Source: Cytophagaceae bacterium (lineage in GTDB: Bacteria > Bacteroidota > Bacteroidia > Cytophagales > Spirosomataceae). From it: 64,000 bases of DNA. Positions 8,774 through 17,763 of the stretch are shown here, in pieces; the first letter of the stretch is position 1; every line of letters begins with the position of its first letter. Position numbers and translations under genes: made by a program. The notes beneath the pieces are model-generated. The model searched no databases, was not told where the DNA came from, and was given only the letters and a program-made list of their open reading frames with translations. Location of the stretch: positions 124,001 through 188,000 of the forward strand of contig JAIXWL010000010.1 in assembly GCA_027491315.1 (NCBI GenBank). The letters are read 5' to 3'.

Positions 8774-9334
8774 ATGGAGGAGTTAGAATTTTATATAGAA
8801 GCTGGACAAGAAACAATGGAAGGTGCAATCAAGCACTTAAACATTGAACTTTCTAAAATTAGAGCCGGTAAAGCGAGTACCAGTATGTTAGATGGATTAA
8901 TGATTGAGTACTATGGTGTGCCTACCCCGATCACAGGAGCTGCATCCATCACTACGCCTGATGCCAGAACCATCGCCATCAAACCATTCGAGAAAGGAAT
9001 TTTTGGGGAAATCGAAAAAGCAATTCGTAACTCAAACCTTGGCTTAAATCCCATGAATGATGGAGAATTGATTCGTTTATCTATCCCGCCATTAACTGAA
9101 GAGCGTAGAAGAGATTTGGTAAAAAGAGTAAAACAAGAAATTGAAACAGCTAAAATCAATATTCGTAATGCTCGCCAAGATGCCAACAATAGCATCAAAA
9201 AATTGAAAGGAGAAGGCGTGGCTGAAGATGATATCAAAGCTTCAGAAGAACGCATCCAAAAGTTAACGGATGCCTTTGTAGCCAAAATTGATCAAATATT
9301 TTTAGATAAAGAGAAAGATATCATGTCGGTATAA
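8774..9334 (+). CDS. frr: Ribosome recycling factor
   Basis: Releases the ribosome from mRNA after termination, together with EF-G. At 186 residues it has the normal length. The conserved family blocks are present: KIRAGKAST (about 29-37), YYGVPTPI (about 47-54), PFEKG, a middle segment with ERRRDLVKRVKQE (about 113-125) and a long C-terminal helix. Position directly after pyrH supports the call. Confidence 0.97.
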   Translation: MEELEFYIEAGQETMEGAIKHLNIELSKIRAGKASTSMLDGLMIEYYGVPTPITGAASITTPDARTIAIKPFEKGIFGEIEKAIRNSNLGLNPMNDGELIRLSIPPLTEERRRDLVKRVKQEIETAKINIRNARQDANNSIKKLKGEGVAEDDIKASEERIQKLTDAFVAKIDQIFLDKEKDIMSV

Positions 9335-9350
9335 TCTCTGAACTATTGCA

Positions 9351-9385
9351 TAAAAAAGCTTAACCTTAGGTTCAGCTTTTTTTAT
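9351..9385 (+). terminator. Rho-independent terminator after frr (probably bidirectional)
   Basis: AAGCTTAACC and GGTTCAGCTT form a stem with one mismatch and a short loop, flanked by an A-run on the left and a T-run on the right. It lies between frr and the 3' end of the convergent patatin gene and could stop both transcripts. Confidence 0.8.
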
Positions 9386-9413
9386 TTCAAGGACTTTACT
9401 GCTTTAAATTTCC

Positions 9414-10301
9414 CTAAAAATACGCTTCTGATTTACCCATGGCATAACCAATCTCCAACATCCGACGAATATCCAATTTATTAAAGTTTTGAATATCAAT
9501 GGCAATGGGTTGAATTGGCCTTATCGAATGAATAGATAAATCACTACGCTGATTTTGAATTAATAATGCTTCCTTCAAATCCGCATTCAAAATTTCATTC
9601 ACCGCAATGTCCATAACTCGGTCCACCAATGCCAATAAATCCCCTGTTTCAAATATGCCTCCTTCGATGGTTTGAGTATGACAACTGATACAAACAATAT
9701 GCTTTCCTCCGTCTTTTATTGCCTTTTGTAATGGTGCCACATCACGTAATCCTCCGTCTAAAAAACTACGACGCTTTTCTTGATTAATTTGGACAACAGG
9801 CATTAGAATTGGTACGGCTGAGGAAGCCAATAAATAATCATAAAAATGCTCGTAACTAGGGTCTACATAATGAATGCCCCCATCAATAATATTAACTGCC
9901 CCAATACGCATTTCGATAGGACTAGCTTTCAAATTACGGATATCCAGAACGGACTCTACTAATTCTCTCAAAGGCTTGGTACTCACTAAACCTCTGAATT
10001 TTTTGGTCAATGCTGTCCATCCCAATTCCCATAAGCTAAAGGGTTTAGATAAACATTCAGGATGAGTGATTCTAGTTTCCCAAAAATCCCATAAATCCTG
10101 GCCAGCTTGAGGAAAATTTAATGGCTCACCATTCAATTTTTGTCGACCTAATTGATTAACCAAATAAGCCGCATTTAAACTTCCCGCTGAAATTCCATAG
10201 ATCAATTCAGGTTTATATCCTCTCTCAAATAATGCCCGAATTACACCCGCCTGAAAAGCACCTTTAACAGAGCCTCCAGATAATGCCAGTATCTTACTCA
10301 T
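9414..10301 (-). CDS. Patatin-like phospholipase
   Basis: A 295-residue predicted lipid acyl hydrolase with a Ser-Asp dyad. The oxyanion glycine loop is GGSVKG (residues 8-13), the nucleophile elbow is GISAGS (Ser in GISAG, about residues 41-45), and the aspartate is in DGGLRD (about residue 183). Most family members have an Arg in GGGxRG; here Lys fills that place, as seen in other patatins. No signal peptide is apparent, so it is probably cytoplasmic or peripherally membrane-bound. I start at 10301 (MSKILALSGG) because the glycine loop must lie near the N-terminus; the 11-codon upstream extension has no family resemblance. Confidence 0.88.
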   Translation of the reverse strand: MSKILALSGGSVKGAFQAGVIRALFERGYKPELIYGISAGSLNAAYLVNQLGRQKLNGEPLNFPQAGQDLWDFWETRITHPECLSKPFSLWELGWTALTKKFRGLVSTKPLRELVESVLDIRNLKASPIEMRIGAVNIIDGGIHYVDPSYEHFYDYLLASSAVPILMPVVQINQEKRRSFLDGGLRDVAPLQKAIKDGGKHIVCISCHTQTIEGGIFETGDLLALVDRVMDIAVNEILNADLKEALLIQNQRSDLSIHSIRPIQPIAIDIQNFNKLDIRRMLEIGYAMGKSEAYF

Positions 10302-10386
10302 AAATTTGAATATTGAAAGGACTATTTGTCCCAAATTGTTATAAATTTACACAATTAATCAGCCTAAAGCTTCTACTATACATAAT

Positions 10387-11361
10387 ATGTCCTATTCGCT
10401 TTCATCCATTCAAGTACCCATTGCGGAACCGATGAAAGCTTTCGAAGGTAAGTTTCGCCAATTCATGCGTTCCAAAGTGATGCTTTTGGATACCATCATG
10501 AATTATATCATCCAACGTAAAGGAAAACAAATGCGACCTATGTTTGTATTTCTTTCGGCGGGAGTTATGGGTGAAATTAATGAAAAAACACATCGAGGAG
10601 CAGCACTAATCGAATTATTACATACAGCCACGCTTGTACACGATGATGTAGTGGATGATTCTAATTACCGCCGTGGTTTTTTTTCCATCAATGCCATTTG
10701 GAAAAATAAAATTGCTGTTTTAGTCGGTGATTATTTACTTTCGAAAGGGTTACTTCTTTCCATTGAAAATGATGATTTTGATCTACTTAAATCTGTTTCA
10801 ACAGCGGTAAGGGAGATGTCTGAAGGGGAATTACTCCAAATAGAAAAAGCTCGAAAACTCGACATTACGGAGGACATTTATTTTGATATTATTCGAAAAA
10901 AAACAGCCACACTTATTTCCGCATGTTGTGCCGTAGGTGTACAATCCGTGGGGGCTAGTGAGGAATATGTTCAAATAGCGCGTGACTTTGGTGATCGTGT
11001 AGGGGTAGCCTTTCAAATTAAGGATGACCTTTTTGATTATGGTGACGCCGAAATAGGTAAACCACTAGGTATTGATATCAAGGAGAAAAAAATGACCTTA
11101 CCATTAATTTATTCTTTACAACACACTACCTCCAGTACCAAAAAGAGGATTATTCATTTAATCAAAAACGATTCTGAAAACCCAAAAAGCATTCGTGAAG
11201 TCATTGAATTTGTCAAAAATACCGGTGGATTAGAATATGCCACCCAACGAATGCACGAGTTTGCTCAAGAAGCCAGAGATATCTTACATAAATTCCCAGA
11301 ATCACCGTATCGGAATTCTCTTCATGATTTATTGGGATATACCATTGAAAGAAATAAGTAA
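10387..11361 (+). CDS. Polyprenyl diphosphate synthase (trans-isoprenyl, long chain)
   Basis: Condenses isopentenyl diphosphate onto an allylic primer to build a prenyl chain, probably the side chain of menaquinone. Both aspartate-rich motifs are present: the first as HDDVVDD (about residues 85-91) and the second as KDDLFDYGD (about 212-220). The N-terminal KGKQMRP block binds the IPP substrate. The 324-residue length fits heptaprenyl/octaprenyl synthases; chain length cannot be fixed by eye. It is divergent from the patatin gene and ends at a hairpin shared with the next gene. Confidence 0.9.
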   Translation: MSYSLSSIQVPIAEPMKAFEGKFRQFMRSKVMLLDTIMNYIIQRKGKQMRPMFVFLSAGVMGEINEKTHRGAALIELLHTATLVHDDVVDDSNYRRGFFSINAIWKNKIAVLVGDYLLSKGLLLSIENDDFDLLKSVSTAVREMSEGELLQIEKARKLDITEDIYFDIIRKKTATLISACCAVGVQSVGASEEYVQIARDFGDRVGVAFQIKDDLFDYGDAEIGKPLGIDIKEKKMTLPLIYSLQHTTSSTKKRIIHLIKNDSENPKSIREVIEFVKNTGGLEYATQRMHEFAQEARDILHKFPESPYRNSLHDLLGYTIERNK

Positions 11362-11397
11362 GCCGAGTATAATAACCTACCTCAATTTATAAAAGCA

Positions 11398-11432
11398 TAA
11401 AAAGCTGGAAACCATCGGTTTCCAGCTTTAAG
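11398..11432 (+). terminator. Bidirectional rho-independent terminator
   Basis: A perfect 13-bp inverted repeat, AAAGCTGGAAACC (11401-11413) and GGTTTCCAGCTTT (11417-11429), with a 3-base loop. It lies between the converging polyprenyl synthase gene and the outer-membrane barrel gene, so it probably serves both. Confidence 0.85.
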
Positions 11433-11457
11433 CACTAAACTACTTTAAAACAAAATC

Positions 11458-14118
11458 TTATCTAGGTCCGCCACCCATTCCGCCGCCTCCGCCGCCGCCC
11501 ATTCTTCCTCCACCTGGCATTCCCATTGGCTGAGCTTGTACTGGCTGTGGTGTAGCATCTCCGCCTCCGTCTTTCTGATCATCATTATTTACGGATTTCT
11601 TTCTTTTGGTTCCTCCAAATGTCATTTTTCCAATTCTATAGGAGAAATTAACTTTGAAGTTCATGTTGCGCATGGTATTATACCCTACTTGTGAAATAAC
11701 TGGGGTATTTGTTTCACTACGAATGACCATTTCTGATGTGAAGAAGTTTTCAGCACCAAATCCTACGCTACCCTTTTTGTTCTTGAAATCCTTTTTGAAG
11801 CTCAAGCTGTAAATTCCAAATCCACCACGCTTACCCTGTAACTGTATTTCATTGGCACGGTAGAAAGAGAACAATTGAGCTCCCCAGCCTCCGCCTAAAT
11901 TATAGTTACCGAAAATACGGAAGTTAGAAACTAAGCCTTCATTTTTAGCATTCAATAATGGATCAGGTACATTGTTAGCCAATTTCAAATAAGAAAAATC
12001 AGCACCTCCACCAATCATCAATCGGTTGGTTAAATTAGCATTGATGTTTAAGTTCAATCCATAAGCATCTTCATTTCCAATATTCACCGAACGTGTCTTC
12101 ACCGTATCTCCAATTACCTGGCGAATTTGGTTAATGGCACCCGTCGTATTTCTTACGAATACTGCAGATGAAATATAAAATGACTTGATATACTTACTAT
12201 AACCTATTTCAAAGTTATTAGTAAACTCCGGAGCCAAATTTGGATTACCTGTTGAAATGTTCAATGGGTTAGTAGAATTCACGTTTGGATTCAAGAATTG
12301 AACCGATGGACGCTGAATTCGTTTATTATAACTAAATCTCCAAGTTCCTGATTTAAAAGTCTTAGACATATTAAAACTTGGTACAAAAACCCCATAAGGA
12401 GGAATAGACAAGTTTTGACCTTCTTTCTTCAAGAAACTAGCCGAAATATCTGTATGCTCATAACGAGCTCCAGCTTTAACACTCCATTTGTTTTTAGTGG
12501 TTAAGGTATAAGAAGCGTAAGTACCCCAAATATTTTGATTATAATCAAAAACGTTGGTTGGTAAAGTAGCCAAATTCACTTGGTTATAACCCGCTAGATT
12601 ATTACCTGTTGGGTTAATAAATGACTTATAATCAGAAGAAGCATTTCTTATGATACCTTTTCCTCCAAATTCAATCATTTGATTTTTAAGGATAGGTGTC
12701 TGATAATCCAATTGGAAAGTAGCCTCTTCATTATATGCCAAGTTCTCATTTTTAATCGAACTCATGATTTGACTCATTGTGGCATTTGGATTCATGATAT
12801 CGTTATAGAAATCACTTGTACGATTACTACGGCTATACATGGACAAAATGCTAAACTCTTTTTGTGGAGTATCATAGGTATGAGAATAGTCAATATTCAA
12901 ATCCACATTTCCTGACATATCCGATGAATTCGTATTTCTCAAACTAGTTAAAACACCATTGCGAATCTGCTGTAAGTTATCCTGGTAGTTATTTCCATTT
13001 CTTACTCCAAATCGGGATGAAGCCGTGATGGAATTGTGCTTATTGATGTCCCAATCAAAACCTATCTGATAATTACCAAATAAATTATTAGTTCTACTTT
13101 CTGCTGTTTGAACATTGATTGTTTCTGCTCCTTGGCTTCTAGTGGTTTGCATATTTTCATACTTTCCTGTCACATTATACTGAGAACGACCAAAGCCTCC
13201 CAATGACATACCCCAAGTCTTATTGCGGAAATTACCGTTCAAAGATAAATTGGAACCACGAACTCCCACGCTACTATCAAAACCCAAGGTTAAACCTTGT
13301 AAGGTATTTTTCTTAGTAACAATATTGATGATACCTGCCGATCCTTCAGCATCATATTTAGCGGAAGGTGAAGTAATAACCTCAACCGTTTTAATCATAT
13401 CGGCCGGAATCTGCTTCAAAGCATCAGCCACATTGGATGCCATGATGGAAGAAGGCTTGTTATTAATTAATACCCTAATATTAGTAGAACCACGGAGCGA
13501 AGGATTTCCGTCTAAGTCGACAGATAACATCGGCACCTTTTTTAATACATCTGTCGCATCACCACCACGATTAGTTTGATCACGCTCGGCATTGTAAACC
13601 GTACGGTCAACTTTTTCTTCAATCATAGCTCTTTGGCCTTCAACAGTTACTTCCTGTAACATCTTAGTAGAAGACTGCATTTTGATTACTCCCAAATCAT
13701 GATCATCTTTTTTGGCGGTTATGTCCATAAAAATGGTCTTGCTTTCATAACCCAAGAAAGAAATCACTATTTTATAGCTGCCTACCGCAACTTTAGTCAA
13801 AGTAAATTTACCCACCTGATCGGCCACCGTACCATCTACTGGTCTATTGGTCGCTTTATTGATTAAAGCCACTGAGGCAAATTCTACAGGTTTGTTGTCT
13901 GTTGAATCTAAGGCATAACCCACAATTTTAGCTGAACCTTTGGGAGTTGCTACCACTGGAGCTGCTGCTGCATCTCTTCGAACTGGTGCGCCTGATGCTC
14001 CTCCAGTTGGAGCTGCTGCTTCTCTTCGAGCTGGTGCACCAGGTCCTCCAGCAGGAACCTGTGCGTTAAGCTGTAAAGCACATACTACTAAGGCAATAAG
14101 GGCGAATAATTTTTTCAT
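11458..14118 (-). CDS. TonB-dependent receptor-like outer-membrane beta-barrel protein
   Basis: An 886-residue outer-membrane protein. Order: signal peptide (1-19); low-complexity Ala/Pro/Gly linker with two related copies of a GAPxRRxAAA motif (about 28-57); carboxypeptidase-regulatory-like beta-sandwich (about 62-155); TonB plug domain (about 165-270, with DVLKKVPMLSVDLDGN and ITSPSAKYDAEGSAGIINI); and a long barrel. The C-terminus does not finish as a typical aromatic barrel strand but runs into a 40-residue tail rich in Gly, Met, Gln and Pro. The architecture matches the outer-membrane beta-barrel family common in Bacteroidota, where function is mostly unknown. It has no SusD or other partner beside it. 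Confidence 0.85.
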   Translation of the reverse strand: MKKLFALIALVVCALQLNAQVPAGGPGAPARREAAAPTGGASGAPVRRDAAAAPVVATPKGSAKIVGYALDSTDNKPVEFASVALINKATNRPVDGTVADQVGKFTLTKVAVGSYKIVISFLGYESKTIFMDITAKKDDHDLGVIKMQSSTKMLQEVTVEGQRAMIEEKVDRTVYNAERDQTNRGGDATDVLKKVPMLSVDLDGNPSLRGSTNIRVLINNKPSSIMASNVADALKQIPADMIKTVEVITSPSAKYDAEGSAGIINIVTKKNTLQGLTLGFDSSVGVRGSNLSLNGNFRNKTWGMSLGGFGRSQYNVTGKYENMQTTRSQGAETINVQTAESRTNNLFGNYQIGFDWDINKHNSITASSRFGVRNGNNYQDNLQQIRNGVLTSLRNTNSSDMSGNVDLNIDYSHTYDTPQKEFSILSMYSRSNRTSDFYNDIMNPNATMSQIMSSIKNENLAYNEEATFQLDYQTPILKNQMIEFGGKGIIRNASSDYKSFINPTGNNLAGYNQVNLATLPTNVFDYNQNIWGTYASYTLTTKNKWSVKAGARYEHTDISASFLKKEGQNLSIPPYGVFVPSFNMSKTFKSGTWRFSYNKRIQRPSVQFLNPNVNSTNPLNISTGNPNLAPEFTNNFEIGYSKYIKSFYISSAVFVRNTTGAINQIRQVIGDTVKTRSVNIGNEDAYGLNLNINANLTNRLMIGGGADFSYLKLANNVPDPLLNAKNEGLVSNFRIFGNYNLGGGWGAQLFSFYRANEIQLQGKRGGFGIYSLSFKKDFKNKKGSVGFGAENFFTSEMVIRSETNTPVISQVGYNTMRNMNFKVNFSYRIGKMTFGGTKRKKSVNNDDQKDGGGDATPQPVQAQPMGMPGGGRMGGGGGGGMGGGPR

Positions 14119-14260
14119 AATTTTTTTACGTATTGGCTTTTGATTTTATACCTGTAAAATCGAATGCAAAACTGAAGTAATTCCATTGAGTAATTTCTTT
14201 TTTGCGACCAATAGTCATAATTTGTAGGTCAATTTCACTGATGCAAAACGTCAATAAAAC

Positions 14261-14821
14261 ATGATTGCTATTAAAACACCACGTTTACAATTAATTCCGC
14301 TTGACCATTCCTTATTGACAATTTGGGCAGACCAGGGCCGTGATGCCCTAGAAATTCAAATAGGTTTACAACATAATACCTGGGAAATAGATGCTTTTTT
14401 TCAAGAAGAAACCCAAATGGCCTTACAAGACTATTGGCTTCCGATGACTAAAAAATTTCCCTTCGATTTTATTTGGTACACAAATTGGGAAATAATCCTA
14501 ACAGAAAAGTCCTGCTCTATAGGGGGAATTGGTATGGCTGGACTTCCTAACGACCAGGGCTTCACTGAGGTTGGATATTGTTTGGATAAAAAATTCAGGG
14601 GTCATGGCTATGCCAGTGAAGCCTTACAATACCTCATACAATGGGCCAGTCAGGATCAAGGACTTATCTATCTCGTAGCCGAGACTCCCATAGATAACCT
14701 AGCTTCTCAATCCGTCCTATTAAAAAATGATTTTGTAAAAACAGGACAAAAGAAATTAATGCAACCTGAGGGGATGGAAGTTTTCACTTGGAAACGGCTC
14801 ATTCAGGTCAATCGAACATAA
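14261..14821 (+). CDS. GNAT family N-acetyltransferase (RimJ/RimL-like)
   Basis: A 186-residue acetyl-CoA-dependent transferase. It begins with the RimL-type opening TPRLQLIPLD (about 5-14), and the acetyl-CoA pyrophosphate loop is visible in LDKKFRGHGYASEALQYL (about 108-125, with RGHGYA). The C-terminal strand/loop TPIDNLASQSVLLKNDF is also typical. The acceptor substrate is unknown. It precedes the arginine genes by 83 bp; given its RimL-like form it is unlikely to be the pathway's N-acyltransferase. Confidence 0.85.
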   Translation: MIAIKTPRLQLIPLDHSLLTIWADQGRDALEIQIGLQHNTWEIDAFFQEETQMALQDYWLPMTKKFPFDFIWYTNWEIILTEKSCSIGGIGMAGLPNDQGFTEVGYCLDKKFRGHGYASEALQYLIQWASQDQGLIYLVAETPIDNLASQSVLLKNDFVKTGQKKLMQPEGMEVFTWKRLIQVNRT

Positions 14822-14904
14822 TTCTCCTATTTTATTTCCTTTCGAGCATTTTTCGGTAATTTTACTTAATTATAAATGCTTAAAGTCCCAAAGGACCCTA
14901 TCAT

Positions 14905-15879
14905 ATGCATCATTTCACCTCCATCCATGACGCTTACAACATTCCTCAATTGGTCAATGAAGCGCTATTAATGAAAAGAGCTCCCCATTCTGATTGTTTC
15001 ATCGGCAAGAATAAAACCATCGGATTGCTGTTCTTTAATTCAAGTTTAAGAACCAGATTATCTACCCAAAAGGCTGCCCAAAATTTAGGAATGAATGTTA
15101 TGGTCATGAACGTAGGAGCTGATTCATGGCAATTAGAAATGAACGAAGGGGTCATCATGAATGGTGATAAAGCAGAACATGTGTCAGAGGCTGCGGCAGT
15201 TATTGGTCAATACTGTGACATCGTAGGTTTGCGAAGCTTCCCTAGCTTGGTAAACCGGGAGGAAGACTACTCTGAATTGGTATTGAATCAATTCATGAAA
15301 TACACAGGTAGACCCATTTTAAGTTTGGAGTCGGCCACCCGACATCCATTACAGTCTTTAACGGATTTAATTACGATTCAAGAACATAAAAAAACAGCAA
15401 GACCAAAAGTTGTCTTAACCTGGGCCCCACATGTGAAAGCCTTACCTCAGTGTGTGCCTAATTCTTTTGCTGAATGGATGAATCATTCAGATGTTGATTT
15501 TACCATCGCACATCCTAAAGGATACGAATTGGCACCCGAATTTAGCGGCAAGGCTCGTATTTGCCATGATCCGAAAGAGGCCTTTGAAGGAGCTGATTTC
15601 ATCTATGCCAAGAACTGGTCATCCTACCAAGAATATGGAAAAATTTTGAACTCGGATCCTGCTTGGATGGTAACGATGGAAAAAATGAAATTGACCAATC
15701 AAGCCAAATTCATGCATTGCTTACCCGTACGCAGAAATGTGGTGGTAGAAGATGCCGTATTAGATTCAGATCATTCAATTGTAATTCAGCAGGCTGGAAA
15801 TCGAGTTTGGGCCGCTCAAACTGTTTTAAAAGAGATGTTATTATCTCTCGCCAAAAAAGAAAGCCCTTATTTATTCTAA
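14905..15879 (+). CDS. argF': N-succinylornithine (or N-acetylornithine) carbamoyltransferase
   Basis: Transfers a carbamoyl group from carbamoyl phosphate to an N2-acylated ornithine, the Bacteroidota variant of arginine synthesis. The 324-residue protein has the carbamoyl-phosphate motif SSLRTRLST (about 46-54, where classical OTCs have STRTR), HPLQSL and the C-terminal MHCLPVRRN. The residue known to separate acetyl from succinyl specificity (Glu92 in the Xanthomonas enzyme, Pro90 in the Bacteroides fragilis enzyme) is Ala90 here, within NGDKAEH. Mutational work on the Xanthomonas enzyme showed Ala at that place gives succinylornithine activity, so I favour the succinyl form. First gene of the argF'-argB-argE-like-argH run. 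Confidence 0.93.
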   Translation: MHHFTSIHDAYNIPQLVNEALLMKRAPHSDCFIGKNKTIGLLFFNSSLRTRLSTQKAAQNLGMNVMVMNVGADSWQLEMNEGVIMNGDKAEHVSEAAAVIGQYCDIVGLRSFPSLVNREEDYSELVLNQFMKYTGRPILSLESATRHPLQSLTDLITIQEHKKTARPKVVLTWAPHVKALPQCVPNSFAEWMNHSDVDFTIAHPKGYELAPEFSGKARICHDPKEAFEGADFIYAKNWSSYQEYGKILNSDPAWMVTMEKMKLTNQAKFMHCLPVRRNVVVEDAVLDSDHSIVIQQAGNRVWAAQTVLKEMLLSLAKKESPYLF

Positions 15880-15883
15880 TGCT

Positions 15884-16669
15884 ATGAGTCATATTTTACC
15901 AAAGCTTCAAGTAATTAAAATTGGGGGTAATGTGATTGATAACCCTAGCCTATTAGAAGCGTTTTTAACGGACATAGCAAGCATTCCAGAAGCAATTGTG
16001 CTTATTCATGGTGGAGGTAAGATTGCGACTGAAATGGCTAAAGAATTGGGTATTAACAGTCAAATGATTGATGGGCGCCGTGTCACAGATTCTGCCAGTT
16101 TACGGGTAGTCACTATGGTGTACGCAGGATGGATTAATAAATCCATGGTAGCCCAATTGCAAGCTAAACATAAGAACGCCATCGGTTTTACAGGACCAGA
16201 TGCTGGATTAGTGATAAGTAAAAAAAGAAATCCTACACCTATTGACTATGGTTGGGTAGGAGATATTGAACATGTCAATGCACAGGCTTTGAGTACTTTT
16301 ATTCATCAAGGCTATTGCCCCGTTTTTGCCCCCATTACAGCAGATAAACAAGGGCATTTATTGAATACCAATGCAGACACCATGGCACAAGCTATTTCCA
16401 TAGCATTAAGCGATTTTTTTGAGGTTACATTAACCTATTGCTTCGAAAAAAATGGGGTTTTAAGTAATCCTGATGATGATAATTCTGTCATCTCCCATAT
16501 TAACCAAAACTCTTTTTTGGAATTAAAAGAGAGTGGAATCGTAACTGCGGGAATGATACCCAAACTAGAAAATGCTTTAAAAGCCATTTCACAAGGTGTC
16601 CATACCGTCAAACTTTGCCATGCCAGTCAAGTATTAAACCCTGGCGGTGGCACTTTAATTAGCGTATAA
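15884..16669 (+). CDS. argB: N-acylglutamate kinase (acetyl- or succinylglutamate kinase)
   Basis: Phosphorylates the gamma-carboxylate of N-acylglutamate, the second step of arginine synthesis. The 261-residue amino acid kinase fold begins VIKIGGNVID (about 10-19), with the glycine loop LIHGGGKIA (about 41-49) and the acylglutamate-binding part MIDGRRVTD (about 61-69), then FTGPDAGL. Gap of 4 bp after argF' and 0 bp before the M20 gene, so clearly one operon. If argF' uses succinylornithine, this kinase should use N-succinylglutamate. Confidence 0.93.
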   Translation: MSHILPKLQVIKIGGNVIDNPSLLEAFLTDIASIPEAIVLIHGGGKIATEMAKELGINSQMIDGRRVTDSASLRVVTMVYAGWINKSMVAQLQAKHKNAIGFTGPDAGLVISKKRNPTPIDYGWVGDIEHVNAQALSTFIHQGYCPVFAPITADKQGHLLNTNADTMAQAISIALSDFFEVTLTYCFEKNGVLSNPDDDNSVISHINQNSFLELKESGIVTAGMIPKLENALKAISQGVHTVKLCHASQVLNPGGGTLISV

Positions 16670-17758
16670 ATGTATAAAGAATCGGATTTTTTAGAAGCTA
16701 AATCGCTACTTTCTCAATTGATTGCTTGTCCATCATTGAGCAAAGAAGAAGCTGGTACGGCTAAAATTATCCAAGATTTTTTCACTCAGAAAGGCATTGA
16801 ATCCCATTTTTATTTAAATAATGTTTGGGCAAAAAATACCCATTTTGACCCAAATAAGCCAACTGTTTTACTAAATTCTCATCACGATACAGTGAAGGCA
16901 AATGCCTCTTGGACATTTGACCCTTGGAAGGCTACAGAAATAGATGGTAAACTAATTGGACTTGGTGCTAATGATGCAGGTGCTAGTTTAGTGTGTTTAA
17001 TTCAAACATTCTGTTCCTTCTATCAAGAGAAAAATTTACCTTTCAACCTTCTAATAGCTGCAACAGCTGAAGAGGAAATTTCAGGTAAAAATGGCATCGA
17101 AGCATTAATCAATTCCCCCGACTTCCCTCAAATTGATTGGGCCGTCGTGGGTGAACCTACGGATTGCCAGCTAGCCATTGCGGAAAAAGGACTTATGGTC
17201 ATTGATGCAGTGGCGCATGGAAAAGCTGGCCATGCGGCTAGAAATGAGGGCATTAATGCCATTTATGTGGCAATGAAAGACATTGAGAAAATTGAAAATT
17301 TTCAATTTGAAAAAGTATCTCCGGTATTAGGACCTGTAAAATCGACGGTTACTATCATTCATGCGGGTAAGCAGCATAATGTAATTCCAGACACCTGTGA
17401 ATTTACCATCGACTGCCGGGTGAATGAATGTTATACCTTAGAGGAAATTTTGAAGATATTACAAAATGAATTAAGCTCCGATTTAACTCCAAGATCCATC
17501 CGATTACAACCTAGTCGAATCGATGAAGATCATGTCGTTTGCCAAGCAGCCAAGAAATTGGGCATGGTAAGCTTTGGCTCTCCTACCCTTTCTGATCAAT
17601 CACTATTGGCATGTCCATCAGTGAAAATCGGACCGGGGCATTCGGGCAGATCACATACGGCTGATGAATTTATTTACTTGGATGAAATCAAACAAGGTAT
17701 CCAAACCTACCAAAATTTATTAGTAGAAACCAGTATTCAATACCAACATAAATCATAA
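16670..17758 (+). CDS. M20 family N-acylornithine/N-acylcitrulline deacylase (ArgE-like)
   Basis: A 362-residue zinc-dependent amidohydrolase. The metal-binding residues of the M20 family are evident: HHDTV (about 67-71, His and Asp), the bridging Asp in GANDAGAS, the catalytic/metal Glu pair in AEEEISG (about 134-140), GEPTD, and the C-terminal GPGHSGRSHTADE (about 321-333). The operon position between argB and argH suggests that it removes the acyl group from N-acylcitrulline to give citrulline. The stop of argB (TAA) is immediately followed by this ATG. Confidence 0.88.
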   Translation: MYKESDFLEAKSLLSQLIACPSLSKEEAGTAKIIQDFFTQKGIESHFYLNNVWAKNTHFDPNKPTVLLNSHHDTVKANASWTFDPWKATEIDGKLIGLGANDAGASLVCLIQTFCSFYQEKNLPFNLLIAATAEEEISGKNGIEALINSPDFPQIDWAVVGEPTDCQLAIAEKGLMVIDAVAHGKAGHAARNEGINAIYVAMKDIEKIENFQFEKVSPVLGPVKSTVTIIHAGKQHNVIPDTCEFTIDCRVNECYTLEEILKILQNELSSDLTPRSIRLQPSRIDEDHVVCQAAKKLGMVSFGSPTLSDQSLLACPSVKIGPGHSGRSHTADEFIYLDEIKQGIQTYQNLLVETSIQYQHKS

Positions 17759-17763
17759 GAAAC

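Noticed and set aside
8911-9285. 124-codon frame antisense to frr
   Set aside because: Lies wholly inside the well-supported frr coding region on the other strand; composition is a mirror of that gene.
13940-14143. Alanine-rich plus-strand frame opposite the outer-membrane protein N-terminus
   Set aside because: Its Ala/Gly repeats are simply the reverse reading of the low-complexity linker in the real gene.
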